A DNA stretch of 64,000 nt from Gallaecimonas sp045291545 (GTDB lineage: Bacteria; Pseudomonadota; Gammaproteobacteria; Enterobacterales; Gallaecimonadaceae), in contig NZ_CP149514.1 in NCBI RefSeq assembly GCF_045291545.1, forward strand, positions 1,984,001-2,048,000. Direction: 5' to 3'. Below the pieces are notes generated by a model. The model did not search any database. It was not told the origin of the DNA and worked only from the letters and a program-made list of their open reading frames with translations. Every line of letters begins with the position of its first letter. The stretch's first letter is position 1. The position numbers and the translations under genes were made by a program. Of this stretch, positions 43,921-51,783 are shown in pieces.

Positions 43921-44279
43921 GGTGGAGCCGGGGGGATTTGAACCCCCGTCCGTGAACCCTACATCCTCGGTACTACATGCTTAGTCGATCTTTTAGTTAA
44001 CTACGTAGAACGCCGGTCGACAGGCTGTCAGGTAGCGAGCCTGATTGGTTTTAACGTCTTGGCTCCAGGCGAAGCCGCCACGCGATCCTGTCTGGTTTGA
44101 CCTTCCTGATCCAAAGCCGACAGGCGGGCTAAGGGGGAAGGGCTCTCTACTGCTTATTAGGCAGCGAGTGCGTAGTTTTCGTCGTTTGCGACTATTAGTT
44201 TGCGGTTTTTTTACGAGGCCAACCGCACCTCGGCATGCACCTTGGGTTTCGTGATCCCCGTCGAATCCAAATCGGCCCC
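43920..44279 (-). ncRNA. ssrA: Transfer-messenger RNA (tmRNA, 10Sa RNA)
   Basis: tmRNA frees stalled ribosomes and tags their products for degradation, together with SmpB. On the minus strand the RNA starts GGGGCCGATTTGGATTCGACG (5' half of the tRNA-like domain) and ends in the T-arm GGGTTCAAATCCCC, then CGGCTCCACCA with encoded CCA. The resume codon GCA and tag reading frame (44160-44189) encode ANDENYALAA, followed by TAA TAA, identical to the E. coli tag. Length 360 matches the one-piece type. Its SmpB partner gene is at 2279-2755. Its 3' end is repeated downstream and is the likely integration point of the adjacent island. Confidence 0.97.
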
Positions 44280-44292
44280 AAAGTAGAGTGGG

Positions 44293-44322
44293 AGTATAAC
44301 AGAGCCCAGGCGCCGACTCCAA
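44293..44322 (-). promoter_or_regulatory. Promoter of ssrA
   Basis: On the minus strand TTGGAG and TATACT are separated by 18 bases, 13 bases before the mature 5' end. A short leader would then be removed by RNase P. Confidence 0.6.
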
Positions 44323-44412
44323 GCGCCAGCTGGCTAGCAAAGCAGCAGTTGATTGTGGCCGGAAGAGTGTTAAATTAACCAAAACACCACATTGTTTACA
44401 TGGAGATAACCA

Positions 44413-44853
44413 ATGAAATTACCGGCCCTGGCTCTACTGCTGGCACTGGCCCCGGCAGCACAGGCTTTTGATAACAAAGACGATGCCATTCACTACCGCC
44501 AGTCCGTGTTTACCCTGGTAGCGGCGCACTTTGGTGAAATGGGGGCCATGGTCAAGGGTAAAGCGCCCTTTGATGAAGCCACCTTCCTGTACCGGGCCAA
44601 GAGCCTGGCTGCGTTGTCTAAGATGCCGTTGGAAGGCTTCCTCTACCCCGGCTCAGACAAGGGTAAAACCAAGGCTAAAGAAGCCGTCTGGCAGAACATG
44701 GACGAGTTTAAAAAACACCTGACGCACTTTCAAAATGATGCGGCCAACCTGGAAAAGGCAGCCGAAACCGGGCAAATGGATGTGATCAAGCCGGCTTTTT
44801 TGACTACCGCCAAGAACTGCAAAGCCTGCCATAGCGACTTTAAAAACCGCTAA
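44413..44853 (+). CDS. Cytochrome c'
   Basis: The 146-residue periplasmic cytochrome has a signal peptide (cleavage after AQA, about residue 18), a four-helix bundle and a single haem motif CKACH at the C terminus (Cys136, Cys139, His140), the diagnostic placement of cytochrome c'. Related proteins bind NO and protect against it. GGAGA precedes the start. A terminator follows, then a Fur-controlled receptor. A cytochrome b561-type gene lies 2.3 kb downstream; in several genera the two are neighbours. Confidence 0.93.
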   Translation: MKLPALALLLALAPAAQAFDNKDDAIHYRQSVFTLVAAHFGEMGAMVKGKAPFDEATFLYRAKSLAALSKMPLEGFLYPGSDKGKTKAKEAVWQNMDEFKKHLTHFQNDAANLEKAAETGQMDVIKPAFLTTAKNCKACHSDFKNR

Positions 44854-44859
44854 TAGCAA

Positions 44860-44887
44860 GAGCCACCCAGACGGTGGCTCCCTTTTT
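44860..44887 (+). terminator. Terminator after cytochrome c'
   Basis: Arms GAGCCACC and GGTGGCTC around CAGAC are followed by CCTTTTT. Confidence 0.75.
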
Positions 44888-44902
44888 AATACACATCCGT
44901 AT

Positions 44903-44917
44903 TGATAATCGTTATCA
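44903..44917 (+). promoter_or_regulatory. Fur box upstream of the siderophore receptor
   Basis: TGATAATCGTTATCA differs at one position from the 7-1-7 Fur consensus (TGATAAT-N-ATTATCA), 48 bases before the receptor start codon. It predicts iron-repressed expression. Confidence 0.85.
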
Positions 44918-44964
44918 TTGCCATTATATTCTCAGTCCCCTGTTGCGATTGAGATGTAAAAACA

Positions 44965-47118
44965 ATGCACTACCCTACTTTTGCTGTACTTCCCCTGGCC
45001 ACCGCGGTGGCACTGGCGTTAACTCCCCAGGCAAAGGCTGCTGACAAAAACCAGGATGCCGAGCAGCACAGCCACGAGCAGCCAGAAAGGATCACCGTTA
45101 CCGGCCACTACACCATTGGCAAGGTGATTGATACCGCCACCGGCCTGGGCCTGACGCTACAAGAAACGCCACAGTCGGTCAGTGTGATCACCAAAGACCG
45201 TATTCAGGATCAGCACTTAGATACCATTTTGGATGTGGTCAATGCTGCCGTGGGTGTGTCCAGCAGCCAAGTAGATAACGTGCGTAATACCTTTCAGTCA
45301 CGCGGCTTTGAGATCAGTAACTATCAGGTAGACGGCGTGCCGCTGTCGTGGAGCCTGGCCGGTGACTCCGGTGAAACCATCATTGATACCGCTTTGTATG
45401 AGCGCATTGAATTTGTACGCGGCGCCACCGGCCTGCTCACCGGCGCCGGTAACCCGTCGGCCTCCATTAACCTGGTGCGCAAACACGCCACCTACAGTGA
45501 CTTGCGCGGCTATGCCAGCGCCGGCATTGGCAGCTGGAACAACCGCCAGCTCACCGCCGATGTCAGTAATGGCCTGAATACCGATGGCTCGGTGCGGGGG
45601 CGGCTGGTGGCCAAGTATGATGAAGGCGATACCTTTACTGACAGCTACCACAACAAAACCACCGTACTGTACGGCGCCCTGGATGCCGATCTCAGTACCG
45701 ACACCCTGCTGCAACTGGGCCTTAGCTACCAGAAAAACCAGCCCAAAGGGGTTTTCTGGGGCGGCCTGGCCAGTTTTTACAGTGACGGCAGCCCCAGCCA
45801 TTTTGACCGCAGCAGCACCACCACCGCCGACTGGACCCGCTGGCAAACTATTAACAAAAGCGCTTTTGCCAACCTCATCCATACCTTCAGTAATGGCTGG
45901 CAATGGACCCTGAACCTTAACCAGATGAACTACAGCGCCGATACCAAGTTGCTGTACCTTTTTGGCACTGTTGACACCAGCACCGGCGCACTGAGCGCTT
46001 ACCCTTACCGCTCTTCCGGCACCAGCAAGCAGGGCAGCATCAATATGCAACTGCAAGGGGATTACCGGCTCTTAGGCATGGACAACAGCTTTGTCACCGG
46101 CCTGCTGTACAGCAAGCAGAACGCCAAAGCCGATGCCTTTGCCGCCAGTGGCTACGACTTATTGTCCAGTGACATCAACCACTGGAGTGGCAGCAGTTAC
46201 CCGGAGCCGGACTGGGCCAGCAGCGGCACCGTTGCCCAGGACCAAACCACCACGCAAAAAGGCCTTTATGCAGCCAGCCGCCTGAACCTGACTGAGCGCT
46301 TTAAGGTGATTGTCGGCGGCCGGGTATCCAACTGGCGCCGTGACGGTGTCAGCTACGGCACCACTCTGGACTTTGGCGACAGCGGCGTTTTTGTGCCCTA
46401 TGCCGGCGCCCTTTATGACCTGAACGCGCACCACCGGCTCTACGCCAGCTATACCGAGATCTTCCAGCCGCAGAACTATCAGGACCGTGACGGCAACTTT
46501 CTGGACCCGCTCAAAGGCAAAGCCAGCGAAATTGGCGTAAAAAGCCGCTTCTTGCACGACCGCTTGCACACCTCGGTCGCCCTGTTTGATATCCAACAGG
46601 ACAATCTGGCCCAAACCGACCCTGGTTACACCGTGCCGGGGTCTATCAATCAGGCTTACCTGGCAGCGCAAGGTACTGAAAGTAAAGGATTTGAAGTGGA
46701 AGTAGTAGGGCAACCGGTAGATGGCTGGAACATCAACGCCGGCTATACCCAGTACCTGGCCAAAGACGCCGCCGGGGTGGCCGTGAATACCGACCAACCG
46801 ACGCGCCAGTTTAAGCTGTTTAGCACCTATAACTTCAGCGCTTTGCCGCAACTGACTGTCGGTGGCGGTGTTAACTGGCAAGACCGCATCTACTACAACG
46901 GCACTAACCCGGTCACCGGCGCCAGCTACCAGCTCAAGCAAGGCGCTTATGCGCTGGTCAGCCTGATGGGCCGTTACGCCCTGACGCCGCAGTTGTCATT
47001 GCAGCTGAACGTCAACAACCTGCTGGATAAAACCTATTACAGCCAGGTGAGCTTTTTCAGCCAGTACCTGTACGGTAAACCCCGCAATGCCCAGCTAACC
47101 CTCAGCTACCGTTTTTAA
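44965..47118 (+). CDS. TonB-dependent siderophore receptor (FhuE/FpvA type)
   Basis: The 717-residue outer-membrane receptor has a signal peptide (ending near AKA, residue 25), a TonB-box-like start of the mature part (RITVTGHY), the plug domain (TPQSVSVITKDRIQDQHLDTILDVV, then FQSRGFEISNYQVDGVP, ERIEFVRGATGLLTGAGNPSASINLVRK) and a 22-strand barrel ending in YRF. The plug resembles hydroxamate receptors such as FhuE; the ligand is not settled. A Fur box precedes it. No siderophore synthesis or periplasmic uptake gene is adjacent, so it may collect foreign siderophores. Confidence 0.92.
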   Translation: MHYPTFAVLPLATAVALALTPQAKAADKNQDAEQHSHEQPERITVTGHYTIGKVIDTATGLGLTLQETPQSVSVITKDRIQDQHLDTILDVVNAAVGVSSSQVDNVRNTFQSRGFEISNYQVDGVPLSWSLAGDSGETIIDTALYERIEFVRGATGLLTGAGNPSASINLVRKHATYSDLRGYASAGIGSWNNRQLTADVSNGLNTDGSVRGRLVAKYDEGDTFTDSYHNKTTVLYGALDADLSTDTLLQLGLSYQKNQPKGVFWGGLASFYSDGSPSHFDRSSTTTADWTRWQTINKSAFANLIHTFSNGWQWTLNLNQMNYSADTKLLYLFGTVDTSTGALSAYPYRSSGTSKQGSINMQLQGDYRLLGMDNSFVTGLLYSKQNAKADAFAASGYDLLSSDINHWSGSSYPEPDWASSGTVAQDQTTTQKGLYAASRLNLTERFKVIVGGRVSNWRRDGVSYGTTLDFGDSGVFVPYAGALYDLNAHHRLYASYTEIFQPQNYQDRDGNFLDPLKGKASEIGVKSRFLHDRLHTSVALFDIQQDNLAQTDPGYTVPGSINQAYLAAQGTESKGFEVEVVGQPVDGWNINAGYTQYLAKDAAGVAVNTDQPTRQFKLFSTYNFSALPQLTVGGGVNWQDRIYYNGTNPVTGASYQLKQGAYALVSLMGRYALTPQLSLQLNVNNLLDKTYYSQVSFFSQYLYGKPRNAQLTLSYRF

Positions 47119-47123
47119 GCCAT

Positions 47124-47151
47124 AAAAAACGGCCCTTTGAGGCCGTTTTTT
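47124..47151. terminator. Bidirectional terminator between receptor and cytochrome b genes
   Basis: Perfect arms AAAAAACGGCC / GGCCGTTTTTT around CTTTGA serve both the receptor (plus) and the convergent cytochrome b gene (minus), whose stop codon it touches. Confidence 0.85.
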
Positions 47152-47789
47152 TAAAGCTGGCTACCCCACCACAGGTAGAGCCCGCCCCACAGCAAGGCAA
47201 AAACCAGCCACACCTGCCACAGCGGTTTCATCACCGGGGCGGTAGCATTGAGCGGTTTGCGGCCGGTGAACATCGCTGGCACCAGCTTTTCGCCTTTAAA
47301 GCTGTGCCAGGCTACCGCCAGCAGGTGCAGTGCAATCAGCGCCAGCAGCAGGTTGAAGTTCAGGTGGTGCAGCCGGGTCAGGCTGTCCGATACCGCCTCG
47401 CTGACGGTGCTGTACAGCGGCCCTTCGGTGAAGATCTGATCACTGGCAAAAAGCCCGGTAGCCATTTGCCCGGCCAGCACCAGCAACATCAGCAGTACCA
47501 TCACCGCCCCCAGCGGATTGTGGCCCAGCATCGGTTGTGGTTTTCCCGTCAACATGCTCCGGGCAAACGCCAGTATCGCTTTCGGACCTTTGACAAAAGC
47601 ACTGAAGCGGGCACTTTCTGAGCCAAAAAAGCCCCAGTACAACCGCGCCCCCCACAGCGCCATCAGGGTCATGGCCAGCCACTGGTGCCAAACCATCTCG
47701 CCTTGTTCGGCGCTCCACCAGCAACCGCCGATCAGCGCCACCTGCGCCCAATGGTAACTGCGGATAAAACCGTCCCAGACTTTGGTCAT
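47151..47789 (-). CDS. Cytochrome b561-type membrane protein
   Basis: The 212-residue inner-membrane protein has four main hydrophobic helices and the conserved histidines of the cytochrome b/Ni-Fe hydrogenase b-subunit family: YHWAQ (helix 1), VWHQWLAMTLMALWGARLYWGFFG (helix 2), RLHHLNFNLLLALIALHLLAVAWHSF (helices 3-4). It could pass electrons to a periplasmic partner such as the nearby cytochrome c'. GGAGA precedes the start. It lies three bases after the RegA-type response regulator gene, so the three-gene minus-strand unit (kinase, regulator, cytochrome) is probably one operon. Confidence 0.85.
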   Translation of the reverse strand: MTKVWDGFIRSYHWAQVALIGGCWWSAEQGEMVWHQWLAMTLMALWGARLYWGFFGSESARFSAFVKGPKAILAFARSMLTGKPQPMLGHNPLGAVMVLLMLLVLAGQMATGLFASDQIFTEGPLYSTVSEAVSDSLTRLHHLNFNLLLALIALHLLAVAWHSFKGEKLVPAMFTGRKPLNATAPVMKPLWQVWLVFALLWGGLYLWWGSQL

Positions 47790-47792
47790 CTG

Positions 47793-48314
47793 TCAGTCTC
47801 CTTTTACCGGCTTTTTTGCCAGTTTGCGTTGCAGGGTGCGCCGGTGCATACCCAGCACCCGCGCCGTAGCGGAAATATTACCGTCGTGCTCAGCCAGCAC
47901 TTTTTGAATGTGTTCCCACTCCAGCCGTGCCGGGGGCAGCGGTTTGAGCATGGCCGGGTCGTTATCTTCGCCGTTGATGGCCGCCAGCAAAGAAGCCATG
48001 TCCAGTGGCTTAGGCAGGTAATCATCGGCGCCTGCCTTCACCGCGGCAACCGCCGTGGCAATGGCGGCATAGCCGGTTACCACCAGAATACGCGTTGTTG
48101 GCAGTGCTGTGCGGAGCGGTTCAATCAGCGGCAAGCTGGTGCTGTCGCCCACTTTCATGTCCAGCAGCACCACCGCAGGTTTTAAGGCCATGGCATTGGC
48201 CAATAACTGCGCGGTGTCACTTACATGTGTCACTACAAAGCCTTTACTGCCAAGAATACGCGACAGCGTTGCGGCCAGTGGCAAGTCATCTTCAAGCAAC
48301 AGCAGCGATGTCAT
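47793..48314 (-). CDS. RegA/PrrA-type response regulator
   Basis: The 173-residue regulator has a receiver domain with the acidic pocket LEDD and phospho-acceptor Asp52 (VVLLDMKVGD), the K of DYLPKPLD, a short linker and a Fis-like helix-turn-helix (GNISATARVLGMHRRTLQRKLAKK). This is the ActR/RegA/PrrA layout that controls respiration, redox balance and carbon fixation genes. It overlaps the kinase gene by four bases. Confidence 0.88.
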   Translation of the reverse strand: MTSLLLLEDDLPLAATLSRILGSKGFVVTHVSDTAQLLANAMALKPAVVLLDMKVGDSTSLPLIEPLRTALPTTRILVVTGYAAIATAVAAVKAGADDYLPKPLDMASLLAAINGEDNDPAMLKPLPPARLEWEHIQKVLAEHDGNISATARVLGMHRRTLQRKLAKKPVKGD

Positions 48315-49426
48315 CCTTTTTGTAACCCCACTTCCAGTTGTCCGTCTCGTACCCGTAAAAAGCCCCCTAGCCGCTCCAGGCTGGCATGGGCCAGAAACAG
48401 CCCCAACCCTGGGCCGTCATGGCGGTCAGAAGGGAGCGGCTGGCCCAGCCGGCGCGCCAGTTCCGGGCCAAGCCCGGGGCCACCGTCGTCAATACGCAGC
48501 AACCAGTGGCTGCCGCCATCTGCGCAGCTCAGATGAATTTGCTGGCTGACCTGGGCGGCGTTATCCAAGAGGTTTAAAAGCGCTGGCACCAGCGTCGCGT
48601 CACTATTGACCTGCTGCTGTGCCAGGGCTGGTGCTGTTACCACCGTGGCCGGGTGCAACATACGAAAGCGCGCTAACAAGTCATCCATGATGGCCGCCAA
48701 CGCCATGGCTTCCGCCGGTTGCGGCTCGGCGGCCTGGCGAATGGCCAGCACCTGGCCGGCACTTTGTTGCAAGGCCCGGCGCAGCTCCTGTAACCGTGGG
48801 TCGGCATTGTCTTCTGCCAATTCATCGGCCGTCAGTTGCGCCACCGACAACGGCGTGGCCAGCTGGTGCGCCGCCAGCGCCGCCTGAGCCGCTACCGCCA
48901 CCACCTGCTCGGAGCGCAGTTGCTGTTCACGCAGGGTATGCAGGGCTTCGTCCTGCTTGCTCATGACCCGCCGCAAGCGGCCGGCAAACAGCAGCAGGAT
49001 CAGCACCGTCATCATAGCGTTGGCCCACATGCCCCAGTAGTGGTCGCGGCCATGCCAGCCGTGATCCAGCGGCAGTAGCATCAGCAGGCTGTAGCCAATC
49101 ACGGCGGTCAATGCCACCCGCAGGGCCTGGCGCTCCTGCTGCGCCAGTAAGGCAATCACCACCGGTAACAAATACAAACTGACAAAGGGGTTAGCCCGGC
49201 CACCCGACAGGGCAAACAGCGCGGTGAGTAGCAGCATGTCGAGCATCAGCAGCAGCCAATAACGCTGCTGCTTGGCGGTGGCCAGCAAAAACAGCCCCTG
49301 CAAGGCCCAGAACAGTGATAAGTGCAGCAGGTTGTAAGGTAGCCCGGCTACGGTCAGCCACAGCAACATGGCGCCGGCGGCCAGCCAGAGGATCAGGCGA
49401 AAAACATGAATGTGGGTTTGCTGCAC
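48311..49426 (-). CDS. RegB/PrrB-type redox sensor histidine kinase
   Basis: The 371-residue kinase has six hydrophobic helices in the N-terminal half. It carries the quinone-binding signature GGRANPF (residues 75-81), matching the RegB GGXXNPF motif, and an H-box AAHQLATPLSVAQ (His187), then N, G1 and G2 boxes (LLNLLDNAAQ, DDGGPGLG, GPGLGLFLAHASLERLGG). RegB senses quinone redox state and a cysteine; I see no cysteine in the usual redox-box place. The start is a GTG with AGGA upstream. Confidence 0.88.
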   Translation of the reverse strand: MQQTHIHVFRLILWLAAGAMLLWLTVAGLPYNLLHLSLFWALQGLFLLATAKQQRYWLLLMLDMLLLTALFALSGGRANPFVSLYLLPVVIALLAQQERQALRVALTAVIGYSLLMLLPLDHGWHGRDHYWGMWANAMMTVLILLLFAGRLRRVMSKQDEALHTLREQQLRSEQVVAVAAQAALAAHQLATPLSVAQLTADELAEDNADPRLQELRRALQQSAGQVLAIRQAAEPQPAEAMALAAIMDDLLARFRMLHPATVVTAPALAQQQVNSDATLVPALLNLLDNAAQVSQQIHLSCADGGSHWLLRIDDGGPGLGPELARRLGQPLPSDRHDGPGLGLFLAHASLERLGGFLRVRDGQLEVGLQKG

Positions 49427-49540
49427 GGGGGTGAAATCCTCTCAACTATGCTCTGCTTATGTTGCCCAAACAAGCCCCCAAAGACCACTTTTGATGCGCC
49501 AATCACGGTTCGGTTTGCGCGATATCAAGCTCAGGAAAAA

Positions 49541-49556
49541 AGTGACAAAGATCACA
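49541..49556 (+). promoter_or_regulatory. Candidate CRP binding site before raiA
   Basis: AGTGACAAAGATCACA matches the CRP core TGTGA-N6-TCACA in nine of ten key bases. It lies about 80 bases before the raiA start, within the range of class I or II activation. It shares part of the FNR consensus but fits CRP better. Confidence 0.6.
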
Positions 49557-49627
49557 TGACAGCCTGGAACAAAAGGCGTAGCGTGAAAGTCGAACAGAGT
49601 GAATACAACGCGTAACGGAGGTCTGTA

Positions 49628-49957
49628 ATGCGTATCGACATCACCAGCCGTACCCAACCTGTCACCGCTGCCCTGCAACAACGTATCGAACAACAACTGG
49701 GAAAACTGGAACGTTTTGACGTAGACCTTATTCACCCGAAAGTGGTGATAGACCGCGACGGCAATGCCGTAGTGATGGAAGCCACCATTGGCCTGCCCCA
49801 TGGAGAGCTGGTGGCCAAAGCCCGCCATAATGACGGCTACGTAGCGCTGTCTGACATGGTGCAAAAGCTGCAACGGCAGATGAAAACCTACCTGCACAAA
49901 CCGCAGGCCCAGCGTGGCCAGAAGCCGATTGTCTCAGGAGCCCTCGACGCCGTCTGA
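49628..49957 (+). CDS. raiA: Ribosome hibernation factor RaiA/HPF
   Basis: The 109-residue protein belongs to the HPF/YfiA family that binds the 30S decoding region and preserves ribosomes in stationary phase or cold. It follows E. coli RaiA: MRIDITSRTQPVTAALQQRIEQQLGKLERF, then VEATIGLPHGELVAKARHNDGYVALSDMVQKLQRQMKTYLHK, with a short C-terminal tail. GGAGG precedes the start. The 3' end overlaps the convergent GGDEF/EAL gene by 24 bases. Confidence 0.92.
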   Translation: MRIDITSRTQPVTAALQQRIEQQLGKLERFDVDLIHPKVVIDRDGNAVVMEATIGLPHGELVAKARHNDGYVALSDMVQKLQRQMKTYLHKPQAQRGQKPIVSGALDAV

Positions 49958-51664
49958 GATAGCCTCTTCTTCCTGCTGATGCTGCAATTCCAGCGGCAAT
50001 AAATCGAGACGCGAGGGGCGACCAATCAGGTTGCCCTGAGCGTAGTCCAGGCCAATGCGGCGGATATATTCCAGTAGCTGTGGCTTGTCGACAAACTCCG
50101 CCACCACCGGCAACCCCAAGACCCGACAAACCGACACAATGCCACGAACAATGGTGCGATCACGGCGGCTGCTGAGCAGATCCTGCACCAGACCACCGTC
50201 AATCTTGACGTAATCCACCGGCAACACCTGCAAGTAGCGGAACGAAGAAAAGCCACTACCGAAGTCATCCAGGGCAAAGCGAACCCCGGCTTCTTGCAAC
50301 GTCGCCATAAAGCGTTTGGCTTCACGCAGGTTATGAATAGCCACCGATTCGGTGATCTCAATACACAGCATGCGCGGTGGCACGCCGGCGTCACGCAGCC
50401 AGCGGCGGATCAGCAAGGCAAAGCGGCTGTCAGACAGGCTTTCACCACTGAGGTTGACCGCCAGAATGAGCTGGTCATGCAGTTCCGGGTGGCGGCTCAG
50501 CCAGCGGATCACTGACTTGATCACCCAGCGGTCAAGCCGCGAGGTGAGCTGGAAATATTCGGTAGCCCCCAAAAAACGGCCCGGGCTGACCAGCTCGCCA
50601 TGTTCACCCAGCATCCGTACCAGTACCTCAACCCGCATCGGCCCGGTGTGGGGTTTCAATGCTTTGAGTGGCTGGAAATAGAGCTGGAAACCGTCATTGT
50701 GGATGGCTTCACTGACCTTTTGCGCCCAATGGGACGCCTGATGCCGCTCCAGTAGCAGCGGATGGTCGGCACTAAAGCGCACCCAGGGTAAATCTGACGG
50801 CAGATGGCAGGCCAGATCGGCGCGGCGCAGCCATTCCCAGGCACTCAGGTCGCTGTCACAATCGCTCACCCCGGCCTTGATAGTGATCGGCAAGCCCTCA
50901 TGGCCAGCCAGGTTAATAGCGTCATGTAACACCCGGATCAGCGCTTCCAGGCGCGGCTGCCATTTATCGTCATCGCCATTGAGCAGTAACCAGAAGGTGT
51001 CGCCATCCGGGCGGGCAGCAAACTCACCATGGTGCAGAGCCCCTTTGATACTGTCGCCCAAAGCCCGGAGCAGCGCATCACCGGCTTCCAGGCCCAGGTT
51101 GTCATTAACCAGCCGAAAGCGGCTCAGATTCAGTTGCGCCAGAACCTTGGCACTACAATCCTGCTCGGCCAGGCGCAAAATAAAGCCTTCACGATTATGC
51201 AGGCCGGTAACGCCATCGAGGCGCAACTGCTGGCGCATCCGGGCCAGGGCTTTTTCCCGGATCACTTGCAGCCATAACTTGCCGTCGCGGCGGTAACCTA
51301 CCAGCCGAAAGCCGGGAACCCGCTGATCGAAATAAGCGGATTTACCGTCCCGCCAGCTACGCAGTGCCGATAACGGCCAGTCCAGTTTCAGAGCCGTGAC
51401 ATGGCGGCCGGTTACCGTGGTGCTGTTTTCAAAAAGAGCATTTAAGGAAGGGCTGACGAAAGAAATGTCCAGTTCAGAGGTAAGGCAGATTAGGCCGGTC
51501 TCGGCCTGCTCGTGGAGTTGATTCTGTACTCGCTGCCAGAGCGCCTGGCTATCCAGCTGTTGCTGGCTGCTGAGGGCATGGCGACGTGCCCGCAACCACA
51601 GTACTACCAGTATCAGTGCCAGGGCACCCAGCCCGGCAACAAGCCACCAAAGTGGCAACATCAT
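49934..51664 (-). CDS. GGDEF/EAL protein with degenerate GGDEF motif
   Basis: The 576-residue membrane-anchored protein has one N-terminal helix (LPLWWLVAGLGALALILVVLWL), a PAS-like region, then GGDEF and EAL domains. The GGDEF motif reads RPDGDTF, so cyclase activity is unlikely. The EAL domain keeps EVLVRM (for EAL), NLSGESLSD, IEITES, ALDDFGSGFSSF and VKIDGGLVQDL plus AEFVDK and YAQGNLIGRP, consistent with an active c-di-GMP phosphodiesterase. The start at 51664 has GGAGG five bases upstream. It is divergent from the acylase gene. Confidence 0.88.
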   Translation of the reverse strand: MMLPLWWLVAGLGALALILVVLWLRARRHALSSQQQLDSQALWQRVQNQLHEQAETGLICLTSELDISFVSPSLNALFENSTTVTGRHVTALKLDWPLSALRSWRDGKSAYFDQRVPGFRLVGYRRDGKLWLQVIREKALARMRQQLRLDGVTGLHNREGFILRLAEQDCSAKVLAQLNLSRFRLVNDNLGLEAGDALLRALGDSIKGALHHGEFAARPDGDTFWLLLNGDDDKWQPRLEALIRVLHDAINLAGHEGLPITIKAGVSDCDSDLSAWEWLRRADLACHLPSDLPWVRFSADHPLLLERHQASHWAQKVSEAIHNDGFQLYFQPLKALKPHTGPMRVEVLVRMLGEHGELVSPGRFLGATEYFQLTSRLDRWVIKSVIRWLSRHPELHDQLILAVNLSGESLSDSRFALLIRRWLRDAGVPPRMLCIEITESVAIHNLREAKRFMATLQEAGVRFALDDFGSGFSSFRYLQVLPVDYVKIDGGLVQDLLSSRRDRTIVRGIVSVCRVLGLPVVAEFVDKPQLLEYIRRIGLDYAQGNLIGRPSRLDLLPLELQHQQEEEAISDGVEGS

Positions 51665-51783
51665 CACACCCTCCAACGACGGCTAAGGCCGCAAGGATCA
51701 TTCTTCTGGCCAGAACTTTGGCCTTTTCGTATCGTTATGTGAGGTATTGTGAAGAACTGGCTGAAAACGGCAAGGAAAATATC

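Noticed and set aside
45298..46056. 252-codon minus-strand frame inside the TonB receptor
   Set aside because: Gly/Ala-rich antisense shadow without motifs.
49541..49556. FNR site before raiA
   Set aside because: The TTGAT-N4-ATCAA consensus is matched only partly, while the CRP core is almost complete.
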